From assembly GCA_902541285.1 (NCBI GenBank), contig CACBQD010000010.1:1-55237 (forward strand): DNA of 55,237 bases, given 5' to 3'. Positions 26,289 through 34,982 of this stretch are shown piece by piece. This stretch comes from an uncultured Pelagibacteraceae bacterium (GTDB lineage Bacteria > Pseudomonadota > Alphaproteobacteria > Pelagibacterales > Pelagibacteraceae). Both the position numbers and the translations under genes were made by a program. The stretch's first letter is position 1, and each line of letters opens with the position of its first letter. The notes below the pieces were generated by a model. That model did no database searches. It was not told the origin of the DNA and was given only the letters and a program-made list of their open reading frames with translations.

Positions 26289-27908
26289 ATGTCCAGAGAA
26301 GTGATGGAATACGATGTTGTCATCGTAGGTGGCGGACCATCAGGACTTTCAACTGCAATTAAATTAAAGCAGTTAAATCCAGATATTAATGTCTGCCTTT
26401 TAGAGAAAGCATCTGAAATAGGTGCACACATTTTATCAGGGAACGTGTTTGAAACACGTGCTTTAGACGAACTAATACCTAATTGGAAAGAATTAAATGC
26501 TCCCATTAAAACAAAAGTTACAAAAGAAAAATTTTTATTTTTAGGAAAACAAAAATCATTAAGTTGGCCAACATGGTTGCTTCCTAAGGTTCAACAAAAT
26601 CATAACAATTATATTATAAGTCTTGCAAATCTTTGTAGATGGTTAGCAGAGCAGGCTGAAGGATTAGGAGTTGAAATATTCCCAGGATTTCCAGCAAGTG
26701 AAGTTTTATATAATGATGATGGATCAGTTAAAGGTATTGCAACTCAAGATATGGGTATCGACAAAGAGGGAAATAAAAAAGATACTTATGAACCAGGAAT
26801 GGAATTACATGCAAAAGTTACAGTCTTTGCAGAAGGATGCAGAGGTCACTTAGGAAAAGAATTAATTAAGAAGTTTGAGTTGGATAAAGGTAAAAATCCT
26901 CAACAATATGGAATTGGTTTTAAAGAAATTTGGGAGATAGATGAAAAAAATCATGCAGAAGGTTTGGTAATGCATACTGCTGGATGGCCTTTAGACAATA
27001 ACACCTACGGTGGAAGTTTTATGTATCATGCAGAAAATAAACAAGTTTTTCTTGGTTACGTAATTGGATTAGATTACCAAAATCCTCATCTCTCACCTTT
27101 CGATGAATTCCAAAGATTTAAAACTCATCCAGATATAAAAAAAATAATTGAAGGTGGAAAAAGAATTTCTTATGGCGCAAGAGCTTTAATTGAGGGAGGT
27201 ATACAGAGTTTACCTCAGATGTTTATGCCTGGTGCTTTGTTAGTTGGATGTGATGCGGGAACATTAAATATGCCTAAAATAAAAGGGTCTCATACTGCAA
27301 TGAAAAGTGGAATGATCGCTGCTGAAACAATTTATGAGCATCTTACAAAAAATATAAATTTATCTTCATATGAACAAAAATTTAAAGAAAGTTGGGTTTA
27401 CAAAGAATTATATGAGGCGAGAAATGTAAAACCAAGTTTCTCTTGGGGTTTAATTCTAGGTATATTATTTACTGGAATTGACCAGATTTTATTTAGAGGA
27501 AAGCTTCCTTTCACATTAAAGCATAAACACGCTGATCATGAAGCTTTAAAACCAGCAGATAAAATGCCAAAAATTGATTATCCTAAACCTGATAACGTTA
27601 TTACATTTGATAAAACTAGTTCGGTTTATTTAACGGGTACAATTCATGATGATAATCAACCAGTACATTTAAAACTTAAAGATCCTGATTTGCCTATAAA
27701 ATATACTTTAGAGAAATTTGATGAGCCCGCACAAAGATATTGTCCAGCAGGAGTTTATGAAGTTCAAGAAGTAAATTCTGTTCAAAAATTTGTAATCAAT
27801 GCTCAAAATTGCATACATTGCAAAACTTGTGATATTAAAGAGCCATCTCAAAATATTACTTGGGTCACTCCAGAAGGTGGGGGTGGACCTAAATACGGAA
27901 ATATGTAA
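26289..27908 (+). CDS. Electron transfer flavoprotein-ubiquinone oxidoreductase
   Basis: Membrane-associated iron-sulfur flavoprotein of 539 residues that oxidises ETF and reduces ubiquinone. FAD loop: VVIVGGGPSGLSTAIKL (residues 9-25). The C-terminal 4Fe-4S domain has RYCPAGVYE and CIHCKTCDIK, giving the four cysteines, then QNITWVTPEGGGGPKYGNM as in the family. Length is typical of bacterial ETFDH. The cluster order dehydrogenase-etfB-etfA-ETF:QO gives a complete route from methylated amine to the quinone pool. Confidence 0.95.
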   Translation: MSREVMEYDVVIVGGGPSGLSTAIKLKQLNPDINVCLLEKASEIGAHILSGNVFETRALDELIPNWKELNAPIKTKVTKEKFLFLGKQKSLSWPTWLLPKVQQNHNNYIISLANLCRWLAEQAEGLGVEIFPGFPASEVLYNDDGSVKGIATQDMGIDKEGNKKDTYEPGMELHAKVTVFAEGCRGHLGKELIKKFELDKGKNPQQYGIGFKEIWEIDEKNHAEGLVMHTAGWPLDNNTYGGSFMYHAENKQVFLGYVIGLDYQNPHLSPFDEFQRFKTHPDIKKIIEGGKRISYGARALIEGGIQSLPQMFMPGALLVGCDAGTLNMPKIKGSHTAMKSGMIAAETIYEHLTKNINLSSYEQKFKESWVYKELYEARNVKPSFSWGLILGILFTGIDQILFRGKLPFTLKHKHADHEALKPADKMPKIDYPKPDNVITFDKTSSVYLTGTIHDDNQPVHLKLKDPDLPIKYTLEKFDEPAQRYCPAGVYEVQEVNSVQKFVINAQNCIHCKTCDIKEPSQNITWVTPEGGGGPKYGNM

Positions 27909-28283
27909 TTAAGATAAATCGATTGCAAACTTTTTTAAAGTTTCAATTGGAATAAGTTTCAAAGTGTTTTTATGAGTTTTCTTTAAATAAATTGGACATC
28001 CTTTTCCCGCTTCTAAAGCTTTGGCGTACCAGCCTGCGCACACACACCAACTATCTCCATCTTTTAAACCCGGAAAACCAAATTCTGGATGAGGTGTAAT
28101 TAAATCATTGCCTGCTTCTTTACACCATTCTAAAAATTCAGTGTTTACTTTTGCACAAACAGTGTGCACACCATGATCATTTTCATCTGTATTGCAACAT
28201 CCGTCTCTATACCATCCTGTTAAAGGATCATTTGAACATAACTCCAAGTCTTCGTCTAAAACGTTTTTTTGTTTATCAGCCAT
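27909..28283 (-). CDS. DUF2237 family protein
   Basis: Protein of 124 residues, matching DUF2237 in its layout: NVLDEDLELCSNDPLTGWYRDG, CCNTDENDHGVHTVCA, FLEWCKEAGNDLITPHPEFGFPG and DSWCVCAGWYAKAL. Several conserved cysteines suggest a metal or redox role, but the family's function is unknown. It overlaps the upstream 2OG oxygenase by eight bases on the minus strand and converges on the ETF:QO gene. Confidence 0.88.
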   Translation of the reverse strand: MADKQKNVLDEDLELCSNDPLTGWYRDGCCNTDENDHGVHTVCAKVNTEFLEWCKEAGNDLITPHPEFGFPGLKDGDSWCVCAGWYAKALEAGKGCPIYLKKTHKNTLKLIPIETLKKFAIDLS

Positions 28284-28884
28284 GAAACAATCTTGTTAAT
28301 TTTTCATCAATATCTATGTTAAAAGAAAATGATCTTCTTTCACCATCAGATTTAAATGGATATGCAGTATGCATTAAATTATTTGGGAATAAGATAAGAT
28401 CACCAACTCTTGGTTTATGATTAAATATAGAATTATTTAAAAAAGATTTAGAACCATAAATAAAATCAATTGTTCCGTTAGTTTTAATTTTTTTATGTCC
28501 CTTTGTTAAATTGTTTGGAATTTTTAAATAACCAACTCCGGAAACATTGCCATCATGAAAATGTACAGGGTTATAATCATTTTTAAATTGTCTTACGACC
28601 CATAAATTTTTAATTTTTATATTTTTAGACTTCTTATTAAGATTTTTTTTTAAATATTTATTTACACTTTTGGAAATAAAACTTTTTAAATTTTTTTTTA
28701 TAAATTTATTTTTTAATTCGATTTCTTGCTCAACTTGACCTACTAACTTTTTTGAATAGTCATTTGATTTCATTTTTTTTTTATCTTTAATAATACTTTC
28801 AACTTCGGCATTAATTTTTTTTACTAAGTTTGATGGAATTTTAATAACAGCAATTTTTGGTCCAAAGGGACTTAAAACTTTCAT
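28276..28884 (-). CDS. Putative 2-oxoglutarate/Fe(II) oxygenase
   Basis: Protein of 202 residues from ATG 28884, seven bases after hisI; a longer frame starting at 28962 would run into hisI for 71 bases and its extra residues are poly-Lys, so the shorter start is preferred. The jelly-roll signature VHFHDGNVSGVGYL (His and Asp ligands), then HTAYPFKSDGERRSFSFNI (distal His and the Arg for 2-oxoglutarate), fits the TIGR02466-type oxygenases, some found in marine phages and SAR11. Substrate unknown. Confidence 0.72.
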   Translation of the reverse strand: MKVLSPFGPKIAVIKIPSNLVKKINAEVESIIKDKKKMKSNDYSKKLVGQVEQEIELKNKFIKKNLKSFISKSVNKYLKKNLNKKSKNIKIKNLWVVRQFKNDYNPVHFHDGNVSGVGYLKIPNNLTKGHKKIKTNGTIDFIYGSKSFLNNSIFNHKPRVGDLILFPNNLMHTAYPFKSDGERRSFSFNIDIDEKLTRLFHG

Positions 28885-28891
28885 CAATTTT

Positions 28892-29380
28892 TTATATTTT
28901 TGTTGGATTAGGTTGTCCTTTATAAACAACTTCCGGGTCAAATTTTTTTTCTTCTTCTTCAAATTTCATTTCAATTTGTCTTGCATTATCAATTTTACCC
29001 AAAGGGACAGATCTATAAAAACAAGATCTGTACCCAACGTGGCAACTAGCACCTTCGCCAATATCTACAGTCATCCATACAGCATCTTGATCATCATCAA
29101 TTCGAATCTCTTTTACTTTTTGAACAAATCCACTTGTTTTTCCTTTGTGCCAAATTGATTGTCTTGATCTGCTCCAGTAGTGAGCCTCTTTGGTTTCAAT
29201 AGTTAACTTGAAGGCTTCGACATTCATATACCCATGCATTAATATTTCTCTTGTTTTTGAGCATGTTGTAATGACTGGAATCAATCCATCATTGTCGAAT
29301 TTAGGAGATAAAAGCTTGCCCTCTTCTATTTCTGCTACATTTTCTCTTTTTTTAAACATATATGTGGAATTATCTAACAT
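28892..29380 (-). CDS. hisI: Phosphoribosyl-AMP cyclohydrolase
   Basis: Histidine biosynthesis enzyme opening the adenine ring of phosphoribosyl-AMP; 162 residues, slightly longer than the usual 120-140 through an N-terminal extension. Motifs: GLIPVITTC, MHGYMNVEAFKLTIETKEAHYWSRSR split around residues 50-75, QSIWHKGKTSG, and the zinc-site ASCHVGYRSCFYR. It is not fused to HisE. It is divergent from folE across 57 bases of AT-rich sequence. Confidence 0.93.
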   Translation of the reverse strand: MLDNSTYMFKKRENVAEIEEGKLLSPKFDNDGLIPVITTCSKTREILMHGYMNVEAFKLTIETKEAHYWSRSRQSIWHKGKTSGFVQKVKEIRIDDDQDAVWMTVDIGEGASCHVGYRSCFYRSVPLGKIDNARQIEMKFEEEEKKFDPEVVYKGQPNPTKI

Positions 29381-29437
29381 AATAATAAATATAATAAATA
29401 TTTTAAAATTAAGGTTTTATATATATAAAAGCACGTC

Positions 29438-30040
29438 ATGAAATTAGTAAAAAACGAAAACGAAAAAAAAATTAATGAAGTAACTGACAAAGAAGCTGAA
29501 GAAGCTTTTGTCAAAATCCTTAAATGGTTAGGTGAAGATCCTACTAGAGAAGGTTTATTGGAAACTCCAAAAAGAGTAACAAAAGCATTTAAAGAATATT
29601 TCAAAGGCTACAAAGAAGATCCTAAAGCAGTCTTAGATAAAACATTTGGTGATGTTGAAGGCTATAGCGATATGGTTGTTCAAAAAAATATTTCAGTACA
29701 AAGTCATTGCGAACATCACATGGCACCAATTATAGGAATTGCTCATGTAGCATATATTCCAAATCAAAGAGTTGTAGGATTAAGTAAAATAGCAAGAGTT
29801 GTAGAAGTGTTTTCAAAAAGATTACAAACACAAGAAAGATTAACTGTTCAGATCGCTAATACTTTAATGGAGTCTTTGGATGCAAAAGGTGTTGCGGTTA
29901 CAATAGATTCAACTCATCAGTGTATGACTATGAGAGGTATAAAAAAAGAGCAAGCTACCACAGTTACAAATTTTTATCTTGGACAGTTTAAGGACGATTT
30001 AAGTTATCAAAATAGATATTTGCGATTTATTGCGAAATAA
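29438..30040 (+). CDS. folE: GTP cyclohydrolase I
   Basis: First enzyme of folate (and pterin) synthesis, converting GTP to dihydroneopterin triphosphate; 200 residues. Seen: GEDPTREGLLETPKRVTKAF (residues 32-51), SHCEHHMAPIIG with zinc ligands, VGLSKIARVVEVFSKRLQTQERL and QCMTMRGI carrying the last zinc Cys. A local source of folate precursor suits a region with at least four tetrahydrofolate-linked enzymes. Followed after fifteen bases by acuI. Confidence 0.96.
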   Translation: MKLVKNENEKKINEVTDKEAEEAFVKILKWLGEDPTREGLLETPKRVTKAFKEYFKGYKEDPKAVLDKTFGDVEGYSDMVVQKNISVQSHCEHHMAPIIGIAHVAYIPNQRVVGLSKIARVVEVFSKRLQTQERLTVQIANTLMESLDAKGVAVTIDSTHQCMTMRGIKKEQATTVTNFYLGQFKDDLSYQNRYLRFIAK

Positions 30041-30055
30041 TATTTACTGATAAAC

Positions 30056-31057
30056 ATGGCGGACTCATTTAAAGCAGTTGTAATAAACAATCAGAACGAA
30101 AATTTTACAAGAGAAGTCAAAGAACTAAATTTAGACCATTTTAAAGATGGGGAGGTGCTTGTTAAGATAGATTATTCTGATCTTAATTGGAAAGATGCAA
30201 TGATACTAAAAGACGGTGGTAAATTAGTTAAAGAGTATCCAAGAATACCTGGTATTGATTTTTCTGGAACTGTTGCACAAGGAGATGGTGAAGAATTTAA
30301 AGAAGGAGACAGAGTTATATTAACAGGTTGTAGAGCAGGAGAACTTTTTGATGGTGGATATTCTCAATACGCAAAAGTTAAAAAGGATCATATTACAAAA
30401 ACACCTGAGAGAATGACAAATAAACAAGCTATGATTTTGGGAACTGCTGGTCTTACAGGTTTGTTATGTGCTTTTGCAGTTAAAGCAAGAGAGGAACTAT
30501 TGATGCAGTCAAAAGTTAATGATGTATTAGTAACTGGTTCTACAGGAGGTGTTGGAATGGTTGCAGTAATGGTTCTTGCTAAAATGGGAATTAATGTAAC
30601 AGCTATAACTGGTAAACCAGATAAAGCTGAATATTTAAAAGAACTTGGTGCAAAAAACGTTATAGATCGTAAAGAATTTGAGGGTGAAGCAAGATTAATA
30701 GATAAAGGAACATGGGATGGCGTTGTAGATACCGTTGGTGGTAACATTTTATCAAATGCTATTGCTCAAACTAAACCAAAAGGAATTGTTGCCATATGTG
30801 GAAATGCTAGTGGTAATAAATTAAATACATCAGTAATTCCATTTATATTAAGAGCAGTGAAATTATGGGGTGTAGACTCAGTTAACATAAGTAAAAAAAG
30901 AAAAGAGTTTGTATGGGGAGAATTTCCTGCTCTGCTAGATTTTAATATTTTAGAAAAATCAGTAAATACTATTGGGTTAGAAGAATTATTAAATATCTAT
31001 CCTGATATATTAAAAGGAAATTTAAAAAATAAAATAGTAGTGGATGTAAATAAATAA
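30056..31057 (+). CDS. acuI: Acrylyl-CoA reductase-like MDR protein (AcuI/YhdH)
   Basis: NADPH-dependent medium-chain reductase of 333 residues. It follows E. coli YhdH/AcuI through its length: SDLNWKDAMIL, RIPGIDFSGTV, GTAGLTGLLCAFAV, VTGSTGGVGMVAV (NADPH loop), IDTVGG-type VVDTVGGNIL and RAVKLWGVDSVN. AcuI reduces toxic acryloyl-CoA to propionyl-CoA, a step in use of acrylate from DMSP. No zinc ligands, as expected. A LysR gene follows with overlapping stop/start (TAATG). Confidence 0.85.
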   Translation: MADSFKAVVINNQNENFTREVKELNLDHFKDGEVLVKIDYSDLNWKDAMILKDGGKLVKEYPRIPGIDFSGTVAQGDGEEFKEGDRVILTGCRAGELFDGGYSQYAKVKKDHITKTPERMTNKQAMILGTAGLTGLLCAFAVKAREELLMQSKVNDVLVTGSTGGVGMVAVMVLAKMGINVTAITGKPDKAEYLKELGAKNVIDRKEFEGEARLIDKGTWDGVVDTVGGNILSNAIAQTKPKGIVAICGNASGNKLNTSVIPFILRAVKLWGVDSVNISKKRKEFVWGEFPALLDFNILEKSVNTIGLEELLNIYPDILKGNLKNKIVVDVNK

Positions 31058-31947
31058 TGGATTGGGATAAATTAAAGATATTTCATGCAGTTGCTGAAGC
31101 TGGCAGCTTTACAAGTGCAACAGTAATACTAAATCTAAGTCAATCTGCAATTAGTAGACAAATTCAATCTTTAGAAGAAGATTTAAAAGTTAAATTATTT
31201 GAACGTCATGCAAGAGGCTTAACACTAACTGAAAATGGCGAATATGTATTTAAAACAGCACATGAAGTTATCTCTAAACTAAAAGAGGTAGAAACAACTT
31301 TAGGAGATAAAAAACACAAACCTTCAGGAAAACTATCAGTAACAACCGTTGTTAGTTTTGGAACAACTTGGTTAACGCCAAGAATACAAGAATTTATGCA
31401 ATTAAATCCAGAAATTGAAGTTGAACTCATATTTGATGATAGGGAGTTAGATTTAAGCACAAGACAAGCAGATATTGGAATATTTATGAGAAGACCAAAA
31501 CAACTTAATTATATTCAAAAAAAGCTTATAGATATCAATTATCACATTTACGGATCACCAAAATACTTAGAAAAACATGGATATCCTAAGACAGTTAATG
31601 ACCTAAATAAGCACAACTTTATTTCATTTGGTAGAGGAGCTCCATCACCAGTTTATAATCCAGATTGGGCATTAAAACTTGGAATGAAAGATAATAAAAA
31701 AAGAAAAACTGTAATGAGAGTGAATAGTGTTTATGGTTTACTATTAGCTGTTCAAAGCGGTGTAGGACTAGCTGCAATTCCAGATTACTTAACTGTGAAA
31801 CAACCAAATATTGTTAAAGTTTTACCAAGCGTTCAAGGTCCAACTACTGAGGCACATTTTGTATATCCTCAATCACTTAAAAATGTTGCTAGAGTTCAAG
31901 CTTTTAGAAACTTCCTTTACAGTAAAATTTCTGAGTGGGAATTTTAA
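31057..31947 (+). CDS. LysR family transcriptional regulator
   Basis: Regulator of 296 residues. N-terminal winged helix-turn-helix (residues 1-60) with FHAVAEAGSFTSATVILNLSQSAISRQIQSLEE, broken here only in spacing, and the typical LFERHARGLTLTENG; the rest is the periplasmic-binding-protein-like effector domain (about 90-290). It overlaps the acuI stop by one base, so it is cotranscribed with acuI instead of divergent from its target as LysR genes usually are. Target and effector are unknown. Confidence 0.9.
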   Translation: MDWDKLKIFHAVAEAGSFTSATVILNLSQSAISRQIQSLEEDLKVKLFERHARGLTLTENGEYVFKTAHEVISKLKEVETTLGDKKHKPSGKLSVTTVVSFGTTWLTPRIQEFMQLNPEIEVELIFDDRELDLSTRQADIGIFMRRPKQLNYIQKKLIDINYHIYGSPKYLEKHGYPKTVNDLNKHNFISFGRGAPSPVYNPDWALKLGMKDNKKRKTVMRVNSVYGLLLAVQSGVGLAAIPDYLTVKQPNIVKVLPSVQGPTTEAHFVYPQSLKNVARVQAFRNFLYSKISEWEF

Positions 31948-31980
31948 ATAATTTATACTAAAACAGCACTAATTGCGATT

Positions 31981-32038
31981 GATTATCAATTGCGACAATA
32001 TTGCAATTGATAATCATTTTCATTGAGAATAGTTATCA
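31981..32038 (+). promoter_or_regulatory. Fur-like operator region upstream of the iron transporter
   Basis: Two nested dyads lie in the gap before the iron-binding protein gene. The first is exact: GATTATCAATTGC (31981-31993), nine-base spacer, then GCAATTGATAATC (32003-32015). The second has TGATAA (32008-32013) opposed to TTATCA (32033-32038) around CATTTTCATTGAGAA, which resembles the GATAATnATTATC style of Fur boxes. Placement 55-110 bases before the start of an Fe(III) transporter operon fits iron repression. Which regulator of the Fur family binds is not visible. Confidence 0.65.
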
Positions 32039-32091
32039 TCCGCATTGCAGGACAAATTACGTTTAATATAAATATAAATTTAAGGAGTAGA

Positions 32092-33114
32092 ATGAGAAAA
32101 TTGACAATAATTTCATTGTTTTTTGCTTTAATTTCAAGTTTTACGATTGCAGCTGAGGTAAATATTTTTAGTGCAAGACACTATGATTCTGACATTCAAT
32201 TATATGAAAAGTTCACAGCAGCAACAGGAATTAAAGTAAACGTAGTATCAGGTAAAGATAAAGCCCTGCAAAAAAGAATTACAGAAGAGGGAGCAGACTG
32301 TGTTGGAGATTTATACATCACAGCTGATGCTGGAAGATTAGGTGCATTTGCAGCCAAAGGCATGATGCAAAACGCTGGTTGGTCAAAAGCTATTAAGGAT
32401 GCTGTACCTGCACAATTTAGATCTGCTAAATGGACTGGAATAGCTAAGAGAGCAAGAATAATTTATTATTCACCTGAAAGAGTAAATGCAAATGAACTAA
32501 ATGGCATGACTTACGAAGGTCTAGCTGATCCAAAATGGAAAGGTAGATTAGTAATAAGAAAATCTAACAACATTTATAACCAGTCTTTAGTTGCTTCACT
32601 AGTTAAGAATAATGGTAAAGCTAAAACTGCAGAATGGTCTAAAGCTGTTGTAGCAAACATGGCTAGAACTCCAAAAGGTAACGACCGTGCTCAAATCATG
32701 GCTGTTGCGGCTGGAGAAGCTGATATTGCTGTTGCAAATACATATTATCATGCATTGATGTTATCTGGAAAAAAAGGTGCTGAACAACAAGAAGCGGCAA
32801 AAAAGGTAATGCCTTTTTTCCCTAATCAACAAGATAGAGGAACGCACATTAATATTAGTGGAGCTGGTATGCTTAAACATGCACCAAACAAAGCTAATGC
32901 TGTAAAATTAGTTGAGTTTTTATTATCAACAGAGGCTCAAAATCACATTGTAAATAATACTTTTGAGTATCCAATGATCGGTGGTGTAACACCTAATGAT
33001 TTAGTTCCAGGTAAAGAGATGAACTTTGTAATGGATACTAAAACAAGTGTTAAGTCATACGGTGCAAAACAAGCAGATGCATTAGAAGTAATGTTGGCTG
33101 CAGGTTGGAAGTAA
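32092..33114 (+). CDS. Ferric iron ABC transporter, periplasmic binding protein
   Basis: FbpA/FutA-type Fe(III)-binding protein, 340 residues from ATG 32092, which has AAGGAG five bases upstream and gives a proper signal peptide (MRKLTIISLFFAL, cut near AAEVNIF). An upstream in-frame ATG at 32023 falls inside the operator region and is rejected. Mature protein: NIFSARHYDSD, SPERVNANEL and VANTYYHALML, whose adjacent tyrosines are the usual iron ligands of this family. First gene of an iron-uptake operon. Confidence 0.92.
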   Translation: MRKLTIISLFFALISSFTIAAEVNIFSARHYDSDIQLYEKFTAATGIKVNVVSGKDKALQKRITEEGADCVGDLYITADAGRLGAFAAKGMMQNAGWSKAIKDAVPAQFRSAKWTGIAKRARIIYYSPERVNANELNGMTYEGLADPKWKGRLVIRKSNNIYNQSLVASLVKNNGKAKTAEWSKAVVANMARTPKGNDRAQIMAVAAGEADIAVANTYYHALMLSGKKGAEQQEAAKKVMPFFPNQQDRGTHINISGAGMLKHAPNKANAVKLVEFLLSTEAQNHIVNNTFEYPMIGGVTPNDLVPGKEMNFVMDTKTSVKSYGAKQADALEVMLAAGWK

Positions 33115-33288
33115 ATGATAGCTGTTAAAAAAAAATTTACTACGGAAGTTGATTATAATAAATCTTCCAAAGCCTGTCCTGCATGTGCTTCGGAGTGTGA
33201 AAAAATCAATAAACGTGTAAATAATAGAAAATTGTCTGAAATTAAAACTAAGGAGGTTCCGCATATCCTAAAAGTATTTAATTTTTGA
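33115..33288 (+). CDS. 57-residue Cys-rich protein within the iron operon
   Basis: ORF starting at the base after the binding-protein stop. The product is basic, with three cysteines in ACPACASEC (Cys21, Cys24, Cys28) and no signal peptide or membrane segment. Position between the iron-binding protein and its permease, under the same iron-type operator, suggests a role in iron handling, for example a metal or Fe-S site. Three clustered cysteines in an otherwise Lys/Asn-rich peptide make it more than a random frame. Confidence 0.5.
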   Translation: MIAVKKKFTTEVDYNKSSKACPACASECEKINKRVNNRKLSEIKTKEVPHILKVFNF

Positions 33289-33300
33289 TTTTCTAAAGTT

Positions 33301-33336
33301 TGTGCCTATGGTTTGGTCTCCTAAGCCATGGGCACA
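33301..33336 (+). terminator. Intra-operon hairpin between binding protein and permease
   Basis: A 16-pair stem, TGTGCCTATGGTTTGG / CTAAGCCATGGGCACA with three G-T wobbles, closing on loop TCTC. It is followed by TTTGATTTT, a weak T-rich tract. It sits 13 bases after the Cys-rich ORF and 36 before the permease start. This is the usual place for a hairpin that lets the abundant binding protein be expressed above the membrane subunits, by partial termination or by protecting the upstream mRNA from 3' decay. Confidence 0.6.
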
Positions 33337-33371
33337 TTTGATTTTCATGATTATAAGGCGGATTATAATAT

Positions 33372-34982
33372 ATGAAATTTAATTCCTGGTACCTTTCTTC
33401 ATTTTTAGTTTCATTTGTTGTTGCAATTCCAATTTTAACTGTGTTTGCAAGTTTCTTCCAAGAAACAACTAATTACTTTGATATTTTAAAAAATACATTT
33501 TTAATTGAATATATTTATAATTCCTTAATATTACTTTTAGGAGTTTTGGTTCTTACATTATTCTTAGGTGTTGGCAGTGCATATGTAGTTTCATTTTATG
33601 ATTTTCCAGGCGTTAAATTTTTTAAATGGGCTTTAATATTATCTTTTGCAGTACCTGCTTACATTTATGCTTATTCATTAACTGCTTTTTTTGAAAACTT
33701 TGGAACACTATACTCAATATTGAAATCTTTATTTGGACCTGGTGAATATAATCAATCCATTCCAAAATTTGATGGTATGCTTGGTGCTATTTTATCTATT
33801 TCTTTTTCACTATTTGGATATGTTTACGTTTTAACTAGAGCATCTTTTCATTATCAGTCTCAAAATTTAATAGAATTAGGACAAAATCTAGGTTTTTCAA
33901 AATATAAATCTTTCTTTAAAATCATTTTACCATCTGCAAGACCAGCTATAGTTGCGGGTTTAGCATTAGTTGCTATGGAAACATTATCAGATTTTGGAGC
34001 AGTATCATTTTTTGGAATAGCAACTCTTACTACTGGAATATATGATTCATGGATATCTTTTGATGATTTAGCTTTTGCAAATCAGCTCTCATTTTTTTTG
34101 CTATTATTTATATTAGGACTTTTTTTTATTGAGAATATCTCAAGGAAAAAAGCTCAATATCACTCTCCAGTTAAGGGAGGAATTAAAGAAAAGAAGAAAA
34201 TTAAATTAAACTTTTCAAAAGGTTCTTTAGCATTCGGATTTTGTTTTTTAGTTTTTTTAATCAGCTTTTTATTCCCTGTTTTACAAATGTTGTATTGGAC
34301 AATAATTTTTCCAAAAAATTTATTTGATTTAAATACTTTTCAATTATTTATAAACACAATTTACTTGGTATTTTTATCAAGTGTAGTTCTAGTAATTTTT
34401 TCATTTATTTCAAATTATGGAAACAGAGTAACTAAAAGTAAATTCTTAAATTATCTTACAACATTTTCTATTACTGGTTATGCAATTCCTGGTGTAATTT
34501 TAGCTGTAGCATTCATCACTTTTATTGCTTGGTTTGATAATACTTTTATAAAAGCCTTTGAATTTAATTCTATAAAGAGAGTATTTATAGGATCTATTTT
34601 TGGTTTAGTAATAGTTTATTTTATCAGATTTTATTCATTAGCTTATAACGGTTTGAAAACTGGTTATGAAAGAATAAATAGGTCAATTGATGAAAGTTCT
34701 TATCTTCTTGGTTACTCGAAAATAAAAACTTTTTTAGGAATTCATGTTCCTTATTTAAAAAATTCTGTTTTTCTTATAGGGATATTGATTACTATAGAAG
34801 TAATAAAAGAATTACCTATAACTTTGATATTGAGACCATTTAACTTTGAAACATTCGCTACAACAGCATATATTTTTGCATCTCAAGATCTCTTAGAGGC
34901 TGCAGCAGTTCCATCATTATTCTTGATATTAATTGCAAGTACATTTATTTTGATTACGTCTAAATTTATTTTGAAAGACTAA
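33372..34982 (+). CDS. Ferric iron ABC transporter, fused permease
   Basis: FbpB-type inner-membrane permease of 536 residues made of two homologous halves of about six helices each. Each half has an EAA-like loop for the ATPase: LIELGQNLGFSKYKSFFKIILPSARPAI in the first (about residue 170) and IDESSYLLGYSKIKTFLGIHVPYLK in the second (about residue 437), seen here with normal spacing. AAGGCGGA lies upstream of the ATG. The stop overlaps the ATPase start. Confidence 0.93.
   Translation: MKFNSWYLSSFLVSFVVAIPILTVFASFFQETTNYFDILKNTFLIEYIYNSLILLLGVLVLTLFLGVGSAYVVSFYDFPGVKFFKWALILSFAVPAYIYAYSLTAFFENFGTLYSILKSLFGPGEYNQSIPKFDGMLGAILSISFSLFGYVYVLTRASFHYQSQNLIELGQNLGFSKYKSFFKIILPSARPAIVAGLALVAMETLSDFGAVSFFGIATLTTGIYDSWISFDDLAFANQLSFFLLLFILGLFFIENISRKKAQYHSPVKGGIKEKKKIKLNFSKGSLAFGFCFLVFLISFLFPVLQMLYWTIIFPKNLFDLNTFQLFINTIYLVFLSSVVLVIFSFISNYGNRVTKSKFLNYLTTFSITGYAIPGVILAVAFITFIAWFDNTFIKAFEFNSIKRVFIGSIFGLVIVYFIRFYSLAYNGLKTGYERINRSIDESSYLLGYSKIKTFLGIHVPYLKNSVFLIGILITIEVIKELPITLILRPFNFETFATTAYIFASQDLLEAAAVPSLFLILIASTFILITSKFILKD

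Noticed and set aside
28885..28962. N-terminal extension of the 2OG oxygenase overlapping hisI
   Set aside because: It would overlap hisI by 71 bases and adds only poly-Lys-like residues; the ATG at 28884 is better placed.
30388..30747. Minus-strand open frame of 119 codons
   Set aside because: Antisense to the NADPH-binding part of acuI; Pro/Thr/Ser-rich composition is typical of an antisense shadow.
32023..32091. Upstream start for the iron-binding protein
   Set aside because: It would place codons inside the operator-like dyads and bury the signal peptide; ATG 32092 has a good AAGGAG.
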